Positions 22,810 to 31,626 of a stretch of DNA of 64,000 nt are shown here, piece after piece (positions within the stretch are counted from its first letter, which is position 1; every line of letters starts with the position of its first letter). This DNA is from Lentzea cavernae. GTDB taxonomy: Bacteria > Actinomycetota > Actinomycetes > Mycobacteriales > Pseudonocardiaceae. Position numbers and translations under genes: made by a program. The notes beneath the pieces were generated by a model. The model worked only from the letters and a program-made list of their open reading frames with translations. It did no database searches and was not told the DNA's origin. The DNA lies in NCBI RefSeq assembly GCF_014653695.1, contig NZ_BNAR01000018.1, forward strand, positions 62,001 to 126,000. Direction: 5' to 3'.

Positions 22810-23262
22810 TTAGGCGGGAAGCGGTTCCCAGAGGATTTCGCGGTTATTGAACGTGCCGGTGCCGCCGCTCACCTTGTGTTGCATGGTGATCGTTCCGGCC
22901 GCACCTGGCGTCAGTCCTGTCTGGAAAGAGCGGCGGCCAACGCCGCCCTCGTTCGTGTTGCGGAAGTACGTCTGCCAGTTGTCGCTCGCCGCGACGGTGC
23001 CTGCCGCACCGGAGATGCGGTAGCTGATGACCGAGTAGTTGTCGGCGCTGTTGTCCGTGGACCCGAAGACCGTGACGGCGATCTTCCCGGAAGGCGGCAC
23101 GATGAACGCCACGGAGACGGACGTGGTGCCGCTGAGGGTGTCCGTGTAGCTCGTGGACGTCGTCGTGCCCGCCGTCGTGTTCACACCGGACGATGCGTGC
23201 CCGGTGGGCGCCAACGAGTTGAGCATGCTGGCCGTGATCTTCTGCCCCGCGAGCGCGACCAT
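22810..23262 (-). CDS. minor tail/fibre-like protein, 150 aa
   Basis: Ser/Thr/Gly-rich, beta-strand-like sequence: KITASMLNSLAPTGHASSGV, TTTSTSYTDTLSGTTSVSVA, then FIVPPSGKIAVTVFGSTDNS. The start (AGQKITASMLNSL) is typical of phage tail-fibre and baseplate accessory proteins. ATG 23262 chosen over 23265 for spacing from AGGAGG. Sits directly behind the large tail protein. Confidence 0.7.
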   Translation of the reverse strand: MVALAGQKITASMLNSLAPTGHASSGVNTTAGTTTSTSYTDTLSGTTSVSVAFIVPPSGKIAVTVFGSTDNSADNYSVISYRISGAAGTVAASDNWQTYFRNTNEGGVGRRSFQTGLTPGAAGTITMQHKVSGGTGTFNNREILWEPLPA

Positions 23263-23275
23263 CATCGCCTCCTAG

Positions 23276-26200
23276 TCATGACAGGCCCACGATCAGCGGG
23301 CGGGCGACGTTGACGGGTGTGCCGGCGGCGTGCACGAGGCCGGCACACCCGTTGGTTGCACGGGTCACGGTGAATGCCTGTGTTGCGTGGAACGCCACCG
23401 CGCCAGCACGGGAGACAGCAGACGCGCCGCCCGTCACGGTGAAAGAGCTGCCGGTTGGCCCGGTCGTCAAGCCGTCGCACACCTGGTAGTCCCAGACCAC
23501 CCCTTGGTCGTTGCCGGTGGTGCTGGACGGTTCACCGATCTCCGTCATGCCGGTGAGCGTGGCGACCGACGTCCAGTCGTCCTGCTTCCATCCCCACTGC
23601 ACGACCAGCGTCTTCGCGGCGTACGGCGTGAGCGGTGGCGTGCAGGCGATGTTCTGCGCAGAACTGTTGATCTGGAACTCGGTGTCGTACGCCGTGAGGG
23701 ACACGCCGCGCAGCACGCACGCCTGCGCCGAGGTCGTGTCGCCCGCTGCGCCACCGGTGAACGTGATCTGCGGTGGGGCCTCGCCGTTGCTGGCGACTTC
23801 CTTGCCGAACAACCGGACGTTCGCACCGTCCTGAACAATCTCGTAGCCAGCCGGGGGGTTCGGGTTCGCCGTGCCGCTGGGGTTGCGGATGGCTGCCAGG
23901 ATCAGCATGACGTCGCCAACCTGGCTGCTGGCCGGTGTTCCGGGTGTGACCGAGGCGTTGTCGCCGTGCGTTGCAGTGCCCACGCTGACGAACGTCGGGT
24001 TGCTCGAGCCGATCGCGGTCGCGAGCATCTCCTCGCCGCCCACCAGGATCGGCACGCCGGAACCCACGCTTGTCGTCCACGTCTCGCTGGACGACCGCAC
24101 CTTGAACGTGGTGTCGCTGGCGGTCGCCATGTCGGCGTTCAGCACGGTGGTTTCCGCGTCGAGCCACGCCTCGTCGTCGTCGAGCACACCGGATCGGAAC
24201 GGTGCGGCGGGCGCGAACACGATGGTCAAGGTGTGCCGGAACTGGTCGAGCACGCGGGTGTAGCCGATCACCAGCTGCGGCGTGGGACCGAAGACGAACG
24301 AGGTGTCCATGCCCTCCAACGTGATCTGGTCGCCCACGTCGAGCTCGATCAGCCGGCGGTACAGCTCGGGGTTGTCCTGCCAGATCTCCGTCCGGTGCAG
24401 GTCGACCACAACGGACGGGTACCGGTACTCGTCGACCGTGCCGCGGGCCACGCGCCACGACGCCTGATCGGACAGGGCCGAGTCGAGGTCGACGTTCAGC
24501 TCGACCTTCTTCTCGTACGAGCCGACCCCGCCGTCCTCTGGTGCCGCGGTCGACATGCGGCCAGAGGTGAGTTCGTAGGTGTACTCGCCGCCGTCGTCGC
24601 GCTTGGCCACGACCTTGTTGACCACGAGCCGGTCGTCACGGGTCGGCTGCCAAGGCGGGGAGATCTCCTTGGCGGACATGCTGATCGTGCAGCGGGAATC
24701 GCGGCCCAGCATCGAGTTCAGCGACCGATACACCAGTGACGCGGCCGAGCGCTGCTCGTACAGCAGGCCGTCGTCGGCTTTCTCGCAGTCCTCGAGGACG
24801 CTCATCAACGGGGCGATCTGCTGGGGCCCCATCGTCGCGGTGGCGTCCTGGTCTCCGATCCAGGCGAGCTGTACGTCGTAGTCACCGCACACGCGTTCCA
24901 TCCGGTTCAGCGCGGTCTCCCCGGCGAACCCGAACACCGCGTCCCACGCGTTGTTGCCGAAGGAGTCGCTGAAGGCGGCGTCGTAGACGCAGACGTGCCC
25001 GACGGAGAAGTCGTTGGTGTGCGCGGCGAGGTCGTCGATGGAGACCTCGCGGAGGCGGGTGAGCGTGCCGGCGTACGTGTTTGAGAGGACGCCGGTGCCG
25101 TCGACGTACACGACCCACGTGATGTTGCCGCCGACCTGCTGGGCGGTCAGTCGGATGTGGTGCAGGCCGCCGTCGAACGGCGGCACGTACGTGACGATCG
25201 TCGAGCCGGACGGGTCGTTGACGTCGATCTCGTCGATGGCGTGCTCGAACGTCACGGTGATGTCGTTGTTGCCGTACCTGACCCGCAGTGCGTAGTCGCT
25301 CGACCAGGCCCCCTTGCGGACGTGGTCGACCATCCACCCGTCGGCCGCGACGAACCCTGGCAGCGACAGCTTGTCCAGAGTGTCCAGCGAGTCGAGGCCG
25401 AACATCTTGCACGCGGGGCCCAGCCACGACGCCAACGTGCCCTTGCCGAAGCTCTGGCTCGTGTCCTGGCCGGTCGTGAGGTACAGCGGCACGGTGCCGA
25501 CCTCGGGCTCGGCGGCCGCCACGCCGCCCGAGTCCTCGAGCGGCCAGTAGTGCCGGATGCCCTGGGTGGTGCTGCGGTTGTGCTGACGCAGGAAGGTCCT
25601 GACCGCGTTGATCGTGGTCTTCTTCTCCTGGATCAACCTCCGCCGCACCCCGGCGCCGGTAACGGCAACCGTCTGGTGCTCGCCGGTCTCGTCCCTGTTC
25701 TGCGGCCACTCGGAGATGTAGTCGAACGCCAGCGGTAGGCGGATGTCGATGTCGTTGTAGGAGAACGTGACCGGCACGTTCGTGTTGCCCGCGCCCACGA
25801 CCGACTGGACCGCGATGTACCCGGACGCGTCGAGCAGGGCGGTGTTGAAGCCCGTGTCGTCGGTGATGTCGATGTCCCAGCCGTAGGGCTCGGACGTCGC
25901 ACGGTCGGCGCCCTTCCATAGCTTGCAGCGGAACGTCGACCCGTCCGCCTGGACCCGGATGTGCAGGGCCTGGCCCGCGGTGTGGGTGATGCCGTCAACG
26001 ATGATCAGGTTCCGGATGGGGTTGCCGCTGCCGTCGTACAGCGCCAGGTACACGGTCTCATCGGTGTTGATCAGCAGCCGCGTCATGTAGTACGTCGAGG
26101 AGTCCTGGGCTCGGAACAGGAAGTCGGTGGCGAGCGCGCCGACCTGCACGTCGGTGAACCCGAGCGTCAAGCTGTAGGTCACGTCGACTTCGCGCTGGTC

Positions 26201-26641
26201 GAAGGCAAGCAGTTCGCTGCGGCGCCCGGAGTTCGCGGTGCCGATCGTGTGCGTGAGCGCGCTGCCGGTCTTCGCGTAGTCGGAGTTCGCCCCGCCGGAG
26301 TTCGTCCACGAGTAGGTCGCCCATGCCCCGTCGGGGTGCGCTTCTGTGGTGCCCCAGCCGTTGGAAACCACGGTCGAACCGGTATCCCTGGCCAGCCGCA
26401 GGGAGGTCTCGTGCGGGTTGTTGTGGCCCAGGTGCGTGTACCACGGGGACAGCGGGTTGCGTTCGGTGTAGCGGCCGTCCGCGTTGAACAGTTCGAAGTC
26501 GGATTCCTGCGGCGGCGCGATGCTGTCTTCGCTGCGGCGACCGCGTTGGATGTTGAGGCCGGCGTCGTACGACAGGTCGGAGGAGACGTCCTGCCATGTG
26601 CCAAGGAAGAGTCGGGTGACGATGTCGTTTCGCAGCCCCAT
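23276..26641 (-). CDS. large minor tail protein, 1121 aa
   Basis: Starts MGLRNDIVTRLFLGTWQDVS and is rich in beta strands, Thr, Asp and aromatic residues. The middle, with RHYWPLEDSGG and the WVVYVDGTGVLSN strand block near residue 510, resembles LamG/concanavalin-like domains found in siphovirus tail-tip proteins; the last third has repeated Ig-like Gly/Thr stretches. ATG 26641 overlaps the tape-measure stop (ATGA), giving the usual tape measure to tail-tip order. Probable role is tail tip or receptor contact. Confidence 0.8.
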   Translation of the reverse strand: MGLRNDIVTRLFLGTWQDVSSDLSYDAGLNIQRGRRSEDSIAPPQESDFELFNADGRYTERNPLSPWYTHLGHNNPHETSLRLARDTGSTVVSNGWGTTEAHPDGAWATYSWTNSGGANSDYAKTGSALTHTIGTANSGRRSELLAFDQREVDVTYSLTLGFTDVQVGALATDFLFRAQDSSTYYMTRLLINTDETVYLALYDGSGNPIRNLIIVDGITHTAGQALHIRVQADGSTFRCKLWKGADRATSEPYGWDIDITDDTGFNTALLDASGYIAVQSVVGAGNTNVPVTFSYNDIDIRLPLAFDYISEWPQNRDETGEHQTVAVTGAGVRRRLIQEKKTTINAVRTFLRQHNRSTTQGIRHYWPLEDSGGVAAAEPEVGTVPLYLTTGQDTSQSFGKGTLASWLGPACKMFGLDSLDTLDKLSLPGFVAADGWMVDHVRKGAWSSDYALRVRYGNNDITVTFEHAIDEIDVNDPSGSTIVTYVPPFDGGLHHIRLTAQQVGGNITWVVYVDGTGVLSNTYAGTLTRLREVSIDDLAAHTNDFSVGHVCVYDAAFSDSFGNNAWDAVFGFAGETALNRMERVCGDYDVQLAWIGDQDATATMGPQQIAPLMSVLEDCEKADDGLLYEQRSAASLVYRSLNSMLGRDSRCTISMSAKEISPPWQPTRDDRLVVNKVVAKRDDGGEYTYELTSGRMSTAAPEDGGVGSYEKKVELNVDLDSALSDQASWRVARGTVDEYRYPSVVVDLHRTEIWQDNPELYRRLIELDVGDQITLEGMDTSFVFGPTPQLVIGYTRVLDQFRHTLTIVFAPAAPFRSGVLDDDEAWLDAETTVLNADMATASDTTFKVRSSSETWTTSVGSGVPILVGGEEMLATAIGSSNPTFVSVGTATHGDNASVTPGTPASSQVGDVMLILAAIRNPSGTANPNPPAGYEIVQDGANVRLFGKEVASNGEAPPQITFTGGAAGDTTSAQACVLRGVSLTAYDTEFQINSSAQNIACTPPLTPYAAKTLVVQWGWKQDDWTSVATLTGMTEIGEPSSTTGNDQGVVWDYQVCDGLTTGPTGSSFTVTGGASAVSRAGAVAFHATQAFTVTRATNGCAGLVHAAGTPVNVARPLIVGLS

Positions 26642-28791
26642 CAGCTCATCGCCCCCGACAAGTCGACCTTGCCGCCGCGGATAGCCGCCTGGAACCACTC
26701 GAAGAACATCCGCTCGAGCGGGGACATGTTCCCGAGCGACCGGAGTGTCAGCGTGCCGCTGCCGCCTGCACCGCGGTCGGTGCCCCAGCGGGACTCCATC
26801 GACCGGGTCATGGACGCGGGAATCACGGTGGAGCCCTGGGGGAGCCGGATCGCTTCACCGTGGGATTGCGAGCCCCAGTCGTTCACGACGGCGTTCGTTC
26901 GCCCGCCGGGTATGCCGCCGCTGGCGAACCGTGCCACCGGGCCGCCGTGCGCGGACGGCCGGTCGTGGTAGGTGGCCTGGCCGTTGACGCTGCCGACGTA
27001 GCCGCCGATGGTGCTGATCTGCTGGGTGATGTAGATCATCGCCGTGCGGGCGCGAGCCAGTTGGTTCATCTGCGCTTCAGCATCGGCCGCGCCGAGCAGC
27101 CGCACCATCGTCGCGATCTGGTCAGGCGTGAGGCTGTACACCGAGTTGAGGTGCGCGATCTGATCCTTGGTCAGGCCAGCCTGCGACCAGGTCTCGTTGA
27201 GCTTGTCACGCATACGTCCGGTGTCGGCGATGAACTGCTCGCGGCTGATCTGCCCACTAGCGAGCGCGGCCGCCATGCCGTCGAACGAGTCCCGGACATC
27301 GTTGACCTGTGCGTACAGCTTGCGGCCGTTTTCGTTGGTGACATCGAAGGCACCTGTCGAGTCGAGGAGGGTTTTCGCGTAGCCCTTCGCACGGTCGTCG
27401 GCTTGCTTGAACGCGCCGTCCATCGCACCGACCGCCTCGGCCGCAGAGGCAAGCGCTTCGGTGTAGTCCGGGGTCAGCCCGTTGAGTAGGTCGAGCGCCT
27501 GCCGGACGGCGTCTACCTTCTTCGCGGCATCGTCGCCAGCCGCACCGACTCCTGCGATCGCCTCCTGCAGTGCCTTCATCGGGCCAGGTGGCGTCTGCGT
27601 CATGGCTTTGAGGCTGTTGTTGAAGTTGCCGACGTCCTTCTCGGCTTCCTTCAAGCCAACGAATTCGAGGCCCTGGGCAAGCTGGTCGATGACCATCTTG
27701 TTGCCCTCGTGGATGTCGTTGAGGACCCCGAGGACGTCTGCGCCGAACTCGATGATCTCGCCGAGGCTCGCGATGAAATCGCCGAGTGCCTGCGGGTTCT
27801 TCTCCACCGATGCCGAAAGGTCAGTGAACGCGTCGGCGATCTCGCCGACGATGCCTGGCAGTCGGTCGCCGAGGTCAGCGAAGACCTTCGACGCTGCTGA
27901 GGCAAGCGGGTCGAGGGCAGGAGCGAACCGCTGGAAAGATTGCAGCAGCCCGTCGAACAGCACCTCCAAGCCGGGGGCGACCTTGGCGAACGAGTCGGTC
28001 AGCTTGTGACCTGTCTCGTTCCACACGGTCTGCGCTCGGCCAGCGGTGCGGATGAGAACGCCCTCGATCACCGAGGTCCGGCTCTGTACCTCGTTGACGA
28101 TCCCAGACCACAAATCCGAGAAGGTCTGGCGCACCTTCCCGTTCTGGGCGGCAGCGACGATGGCGAGGCCGCCGATACCCGCGCCGAAGCCGGCGACGAT
28201 GCCGCCTGCGAGAGCGCCACCGACGAGGGGTGCAGCTGCACCCACCGCGGTCGCGAGCGTCCCGTACACGGCGGCCTGGACTGCAGGGTGCTGAGCCTTG
28301 AGCCCGTCGCCGAGGCCACCGACGAACGATGCCGCGCCCTTCGCGCCGGCCTGGCCGAGGTCGAGGCCCTTGCCGACCGTGTCAAATACCTTGCCGAACG
28401 CGTTGGCGATCTTCGGGCCGATACCGGACGTGATGTCGATGTCGAAGCCGCCGAGGCCGTCGAGGCTGTTCTTCATCCGGTTCTTGTCGAACTCGGCCTT
28501 CACCTTGACGATGCGCTCTTCCTCGGCGGCCTTGAACGCCTTGTCGACCTTGTCTTTCAGCCCGTCGAACGCCTTATCTGTTGCGTCGCCGAGCTTTTTG
28601 ATGGCCTCCTTCGCCATGTCCGCGCTGTTGCCAGCCTTCTTGAGGCCCTTGTCGAGATCGGTGGTCGACTTCGACCCGGCCTTCTCCAACTCCCTGGCGT
28701 ACTTGGTGATGTCCGCCAGGTCTTTCTTGAGCTCGGCGACCGTGTTGCCGGGGCGGTACTGACCGGTGACGACGATCTTCACTTCGTTCAT
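26641..28791 (-). CDS. tape measure protein, 716 aa
   Basis: Long helical protein with Lys/Asp-rich coiled-coil start (NTVAELKKDLADITKYAREL), a Gly/Ala hydrophobic stretch near residues 175-215 that may insert in the host membrane, and PAVQAAVYGTLATAVGAAAP. The C-terminus (PSAHGGPVARFASGGIPGGR) matches siphovirus tape measures. It fixes tail length; 716 residues predict a tail of roughly 100 nm at 1.5 angstrom per residue. Preceded by the frameshifting chaperone genes as expected. Confidence 0.9.
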   Translation of the reverse strand: MNEVKIVVTGQYRPGNTVAELKKDLADITKYARELEKAGSKSTTDLDKGLKKAGNSADMAKEAIKKLGDATDKAFDGLKDKVDKAFKAAEEERIVKVKAEFDKNRMKNSLDGLGGFDIDITSGIGPKIANAFGKVFDTVGKGLDLGQAGAKGAASFVGGLGDGLKAQHPAVQAAVYGTLATAVGAAAPLVGGALAGGIVAGFGAGIGGLAIVAAAQNGKVRQTFSDLWSGIVNEVQSRTSVIEGVLIRTAGRAQTVWNETGHKLTDSFAKVAPGLEVLFDGLLQSFQRFAPALDPLASAASKVFADLGDRLPGIVGEIADAFTDLSASVEKNPQALGDFIASLGEIIEFGADVLGVLNDIHEGNKMVIDQLAQGLEFVGLKEAEKDVGNFNNSLKAMTQTPPGPMKALQEAIAGVGAAGDDAAKKVDAVRQALDLLNGLTPDYTEALASAAEAVGAMDGAFKQADDRAKGYAKTLLDSTGAFDVTNENGRKLYAQVNDVRDSFDGMAAALASGQISREQFIADTGRMRDKLNETWSQAGLTKDQIAHLNSVYSLTPDQIATMVRLLGAADAEAQMNQLARARTAMIYITQQISTIGGYVGSVNGQATYHDRPSAHGGPVARFASGGIPGGRTNAVVNDWGSQSHGEAIRLPQGSTVIPASMTRSMESRWGTDRGAGGSGTLTLRSLGNMSPLERMFFEWFQAAIRGGKVDLSGAMS

Positions 28792-29056
28792 GTCCCACCC
28801 CTTTCTCCACGTTCAGCGACTGCTCGCAGGTACATGTCTTCGATATGCAGGTGCCGCAAGAGCGATTGGTCAGCAGCCTCGACCTCTTCGGGGAACCGTC
28901 CGAATCGTTCGCCGATCTTGAGTAGCCACAGGGATTGTTCGACTTCCCAAGGCAGGGTTACCCGAGCGGCTGTGACGGGATGGATGCCTCGATAGCGAGA
29001 TCCGGGCCCGTACTCGAGCCACTCGTCGATGCCCGCCCGGAGTTGCCGTCCAAAGG
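28788..29056 (-). CDS. tail assembly chaperone frameshift extension (T part)
   Basis: This frame (WLEYGPGSRYRGIHPVTAAR then LPWEVEQSLWLLKIGERFGR) has no convincing ribosome site of its own and overlaps the end of the chaperone gene in the -1 frame. It should be expressed as the C-terminal part of a G-T fusion after slippage at 29057-29051. Its stop overlaps the tape-measure ATG. The fusion binds the tape measure during tail assembly in related siphoviruses. Confidence 0.8.
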
Positions 29057-29383
29057 GGACTGTTCGTCGACGACCTCTTCCAGGCTCGACCACGCGTGAA
29101 GGATGCGCATCTGCACCGGGAGGTCGATCGTGTACCAGTCGTCCAACGTGATCGGCAGCTTGACGCCGTCCTCGTCCTCGATGTTCCAGTCAACGATGTG
29201 GTCGATCAGCGCCCGGAACTGGCGGTCGAAGTACGCGCGGTCTTCCTCGTCCTTGCGCTGGCCGCCCTTGAACTCCAGGCTCTCCAGCAGAGTCGGAGCC
29301 GTGGTCTTGACTTCCAACCCGTCAGTGATCGGGTCACCTTCCAGGAAGGTGAGGTTGTAGCGCCTCTTTCTCGGGAAGCCCAT
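28958..29383 (-). CDS. tail assembly chaperone (G part), 141 aa
   Basis: Begins MGFPRKRRYNLTFLEGDPIT, with RAYFDRQFRALIDHIVDWNI in the middle; this size and position just before the tape measure define the siphovirus tail chaperone. GAGGGGC precedes the ATG. Most ribosomes should finish this frame at 28958; a minority slip into the -1 frame at CCCTTTG to make the longer G-T product. Confidence 0.85.
   Translation of the reverse strand: MGFPRKRRYNLTFLEGDPITDGLEVKTTAPTLLESLEFKGGQRKDEEDRAYFDRQFRALIDHIVDWNIEDEDGVKLPITLDDWYTIDLPVQMRILHAWSSLEEVVDEQSPLDGNSGRASTSGSSTGPDLAIEASIPSQPLG
29051..29057 (-). promoter_or_regulatory. programmed -1 frameshift slippery heptamer CCCTTTG
   Basis: On the minus strand the zero frame reads C CCT TTG and the -1 frame reads CCC TTT G, an X XXY YYZ heptamer that lets both tRNAs re-pair. 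The slip leads exactly into the 28788-29056 frame and lies early in the overlap of the two frames, as in other tail chaperone genes. Confidence 0.8.
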
Positions 29384-29418
29384 CTTGTTGCCCCTCTTGC
29401 GATGTGCGGTGTGGTTGA

Positions 29419-29919
29419 TCAGGCGGGTAGGAGCTGGCGAACCAGCTCGTCATGTGGACAGACGCCCGCGTTGACGCGGCGTCCGTGGTTGCAGTTCATG
29501 CAGAGAACTTCGAAGCCAGGCGGGTAGTTGTGCTTGCGGAGCCAGGAGATGAACCCGCCACCACCGGTCTGACGCCGATGCTGGTTGCCGCCACCGCCGA
29601 TGTGTTCGAAGGTCAGAAACGCGAGAGTTCCCTCCCCGCAGCAAGCGCACGACGGGTCAGGCGTCGTGCTGTAGACGCGGAGCGCTTCGACCCGCCGTTC
29701 CCGAGCCTTGGCGTTGACGCGGTCCCTGTTCGCGGCAGTCCACTTGTCCGCGACCTGCTTCTCACGCTCCGGCGCGGCGTGGTAGCGCTCACGACGACGT
29801 GCACCGATGCACTCAATGCACTGGCGCGTATAGCCGTCGCGGTAGGCGGCGTTCTTCCGGAACGCCTCCAAGGGCTTGTCCACCCCGCACTTAGTGCACG
29901 GCCTGCTGATCACGACCAC
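29419..29919 (-). CDS. HNH endonuclease inserted among tail genes, 166 aa
   Basis: Starts CTKCGVDKPLEAFRKNAAYR with a second pair CIEC, then a basic helix (QVADKWTAANRDRVNAKARE), and ends with CACCGEGTLAFLTFEHIGGG and EVLCMNCNHGRR, the zinc-bound HNH-like core (His in EHIGG, Asn and His near CMNCNHG). Such orphan endonucleases spread by homing. It separates the probable tail tube gene from the chaperones. Confidence 0.85.
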   Translation of the reverse strand: MVVISRPCTKCGVDKPLEAFRKNAAYRDGYTRQCIECIGARRRERYHAAPEREKQVADKWTAANRDRVNAKARERRVEALRVYSTTPDPSCACCGEGTLAFLTFEHIGGGGNQHRRQTGGGGFISWLRKHNYPPGFEVLCMNCNHGRRVNAGVCPHDELVRQLLPA

Positions 29920-30317
29920 GTCGGAACGTTCCCGTCGGCGAGCACGAATGGCGCTGCGTAGGTGAGCTCGCCCGACGCGGCGCGGGTGAGCGGGTAGTCG
30001 GTCACGAGGACCTCGTTCGCGAGCGTCTGCCCGGAAACCGTGAGAGTGAGGGTGCGGTTCACCGAAGTGGACGAGACCGTCTTCAGCACGGCGTGGCCCT
30101 TGTTCGCGGCGTCGTTGAAGACGCCGTTGAGGGTGCCGGAGCAGTCAGCGAGCAACAGGATGCGCTCGACCGCGCTCTTGTCGAGACCAGTCACGTCCTG
30201 CACGGCGCGCGGCGTGCTGATCTCCAGATTGGTGATGTCGTTCTTGATGTCCTGCGGCGTGCCGGACGCATCATCGAGTGAGCAGGTGCTCCACCCGAGG
30301 CCGGATTCTTTCGCCAA
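29910..30317 (-). CDS. putative major tail/tube protein, 135 aa
   Basis: Reads LDKSAVERILLLADCSGTLN, VFNDAANKGHAVLKTVSSTS, VNRTLTLTVSGQTLANEVLV, the beta-rich pattern of a small tail-tube subunit found just ahead of the chaperones in actinophages. It starts at an unusual TTG (30317) with GGAGGG 7 bases upstream; that ribosome site lies inside a perfect 12-bp hairpin, so translation may be controlled. The 30886-31626 gene is the alternative tube protein. Confidence 0.7.
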   Translation of the reverse strand: MAKESGLGWSTCSLDDASGTPQDIKNDITNLEISTPRAVQDVTGLDKSAVERILLLADCSGTLNGVFNDAANKGHAVLKTVSSTSVNRTLTLTVSGQTLANEVLVTDYPLTRAASGELTYAAPFVLADGNVPTWS

Positions 30318-30318
30318 A

Positions 30319-30350
30319 CCACTGCCCTCCTAGATGGCGGAGGGCAGTGG
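30319..30350 (-). promoter_or_regulatory. hairpin covering the ribosome site of the TTG-start gene
   Basis: CCACTGCCCTCC and GGAGGGCAGTGG form a perfect 12-bp stem with an 8-base loop. On the minus-strand mRNA the 3' arm contains the GGAGGG ribosome site of the gene starting at TTG 30317. It could terminate upstream transcription, mask the site until ribosomes or a protein open it, or protect a processed mRNA end. Confidence 0.6.
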
Positions 30351-30395
30351 GGGTACCTCTCCTGAACTTCCTGGGTTGTTGCGGCGAGGCGGTCT

Positions 30396-30420
30396 ACGAC
30401 CGTCCTCTCCGGGCGGTCGT
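30396..30420 (-). terminator. possible hairpin at the end of the 30420-30875 gene
   Basis: ACGACCG and CGGTCGT form a 7-bp stem with an 11-base loop starting at the last base of the stop codon. Weak on its own; together with the 30319-30350 hairpin it suggests mRNA processing or partial termination in this 100-base gap. Confidence 0.4.
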
Positions 30421-30875
30421 TACTCGCGCAGCTTCTTGAGGCGCTCGTCGTTCTCGAGGAACTGGTTCACCCAGCCGTCGGCCGAGCAGACCTCTGGGTT
30501 GGTGTTCACCCGGTAGTCGCCAGTACGGGTGCTGAAGACCGCAGGCACGTCCTCCAGCCGGATCTTGTGTTCGCTGGCGCCGAAGCACTGCTGCCCTGGC
30601 GCGAACTCGAACCGCACGATCCCGGCGGGGAGCGGCTCGCCGTTGGGGCGTTCGAGCACCTGCCGGAACGCGCGGCCGGACGAGTGCCGCACGTAGGTCT
30701 CCTGGAACTGCCCCTGCGGCGTGCGGGTGTCGAACTCCGACCACCAGCCGTGCTTCCACTGCTCGCACTCGACCTGCTCGCACGTCGCCGGCAACCAGTG
30801 CGTGGCCGCGGGCTGGGTGATGGCGAACGTCTTGTAGTCGCTCGGCTTGCCCTGGGGGGTGATGAGACGGTTCAT
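30420..30875 (-). CDS. hypothetical tail-region protein, 151 aa
   Basis: Starts MNRLITPQGKPSDYKTFAIT and contains CEQVECEQWKHGWWSEFDTR, HSSGRAFRQVLERPNGEPLP and CFGASEHKIRLEDVPAVFST. Sequences like this occur next to tail tube genes in Streptomyces prophages (from memory) but have no proven role; they may cap or decorate the tail. ATG 30875 is consistent with the conserved start. Confidence 0.75.
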   Translation of the reverse strand: MNRLITPQGKPSDYKTFAITQPAATHWLPATCEQVECEQWKHGWWSEFDTRTPQGQFQETYVRHSSGRAFRQVLERPNGEPLPAGIVRFEFAPGQQCFGASEHKIRLEDVPAVFSTRTGDYRVNTNPEVCSADGWVNQFLENDERLKKLRE

Positions 30876-30885
30876 GGCGGAACCC

Positions 30886-31626
30886 CTAGAAGTTGACCGT
30901 GAAGGTGTTCTTGATGGCGGCGACCACGAACGACACGCTCGTGAAGCCGCCCGTGGTGGTCGTGGCGACGCGGAGGTAGCGGCGCACGGTGGCGTTGCGC
31001 GCGGTCTGGATGCGCTGCGACTGCTTTGCCGCAGTCACCGAGGCGAAGGCGCCGGCTGCCAGGTCCGCGAAGGACGCGTTGTCGGCCGAGTCCTGGAGCT
31101 TGATCGTGACGTCCGTACCGGCGAAGGCCAGGACGTGCAGGTAGAACTGCGCGCCGAACGACGTGGCGGCCGAGTAGTCCACGCCGGGGCCGTTCGTCGC
31201 GGCGGTGTCGGTGCGTGCGCCGGCGGTGAGGAGTTCGCCCCACTCCAGGCCGTACCCGTTGCCCTGCGCGTCGACGTTGAAGGTGAGCTCGCCCTCGGCG
31301 GTGCGGGTGGGGTCGTAGCCGATCTGCTTGGACACCAGGCAGGCTGCGGCGCTGCCGATGGTGTCGCCGATGCCGATCGTGTACGCGCGGTCGGTGAGCA
31401 GCAGCGCGCCTTCGACGTCGTGCGCCTGGTCGGTCGCGGGGTTGAAGAACGACTTCGAGTTCATCGCGCCGTCGCGGCGTCCGCCGATGCGCACAGGCGC
31501 GAACTTGTTGATCGGCGTGACGTCGAACGGCGACATCGGGCAGGAGATGTCGTAGGTCTGCTTGTCGCCGGACAGGTCGTTGCCGTCGTAGTAGAGGACG
31601 GACCCGAGGCCGCTGCGCTTGGTCAT
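30886..31626 (-). CDS. putative tail tube or tail decoration protein, 246 aa
   Basis: Beta-rich protein: SVLYYDGNDLSGDKQTYDIS at the start, then EGALLLTDRAYTIGIGDTIG, and FAGTDVTIKLQDSADNASFA near residue 175. Size, location between the tail terminator and chaperones and beta content fit a major tail protein. With the 135-aa neighbour there are two candidate tube subunits; one may be the tube and the other a decoration. Confidence 0.75.
   Translation of the reverse strand: MTKRSGLGSVLYYDGNDLSGDKQTYDISCPMSPFDVTPINKFAPVRIGGRRDGAMNSKSFFNPATDQAHDVEGALLLTDRAYTIGIGDTIGSAAACLVSKQIGYDPTRTAEGELTFNVDAQGNGYGLEWGELLTAGARTDTAATNGPGVDYSAATSFGAQFYLHVLAFAGTDVTIKLQDSADNASFADLAAGAFASVTAAKQSQRIQTARNATVRRYLRVATTTTGGFTSVSFVVAAIKNTFTVNF

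Noticed and set aside
21868..24739. Long plus-strand frames (481 and 469 codons) opposite tail and lysis genes
   Set aside because: Reverse shadows of well supported leftward genes; repetitive Arg/Gly/Ala composition without domains.
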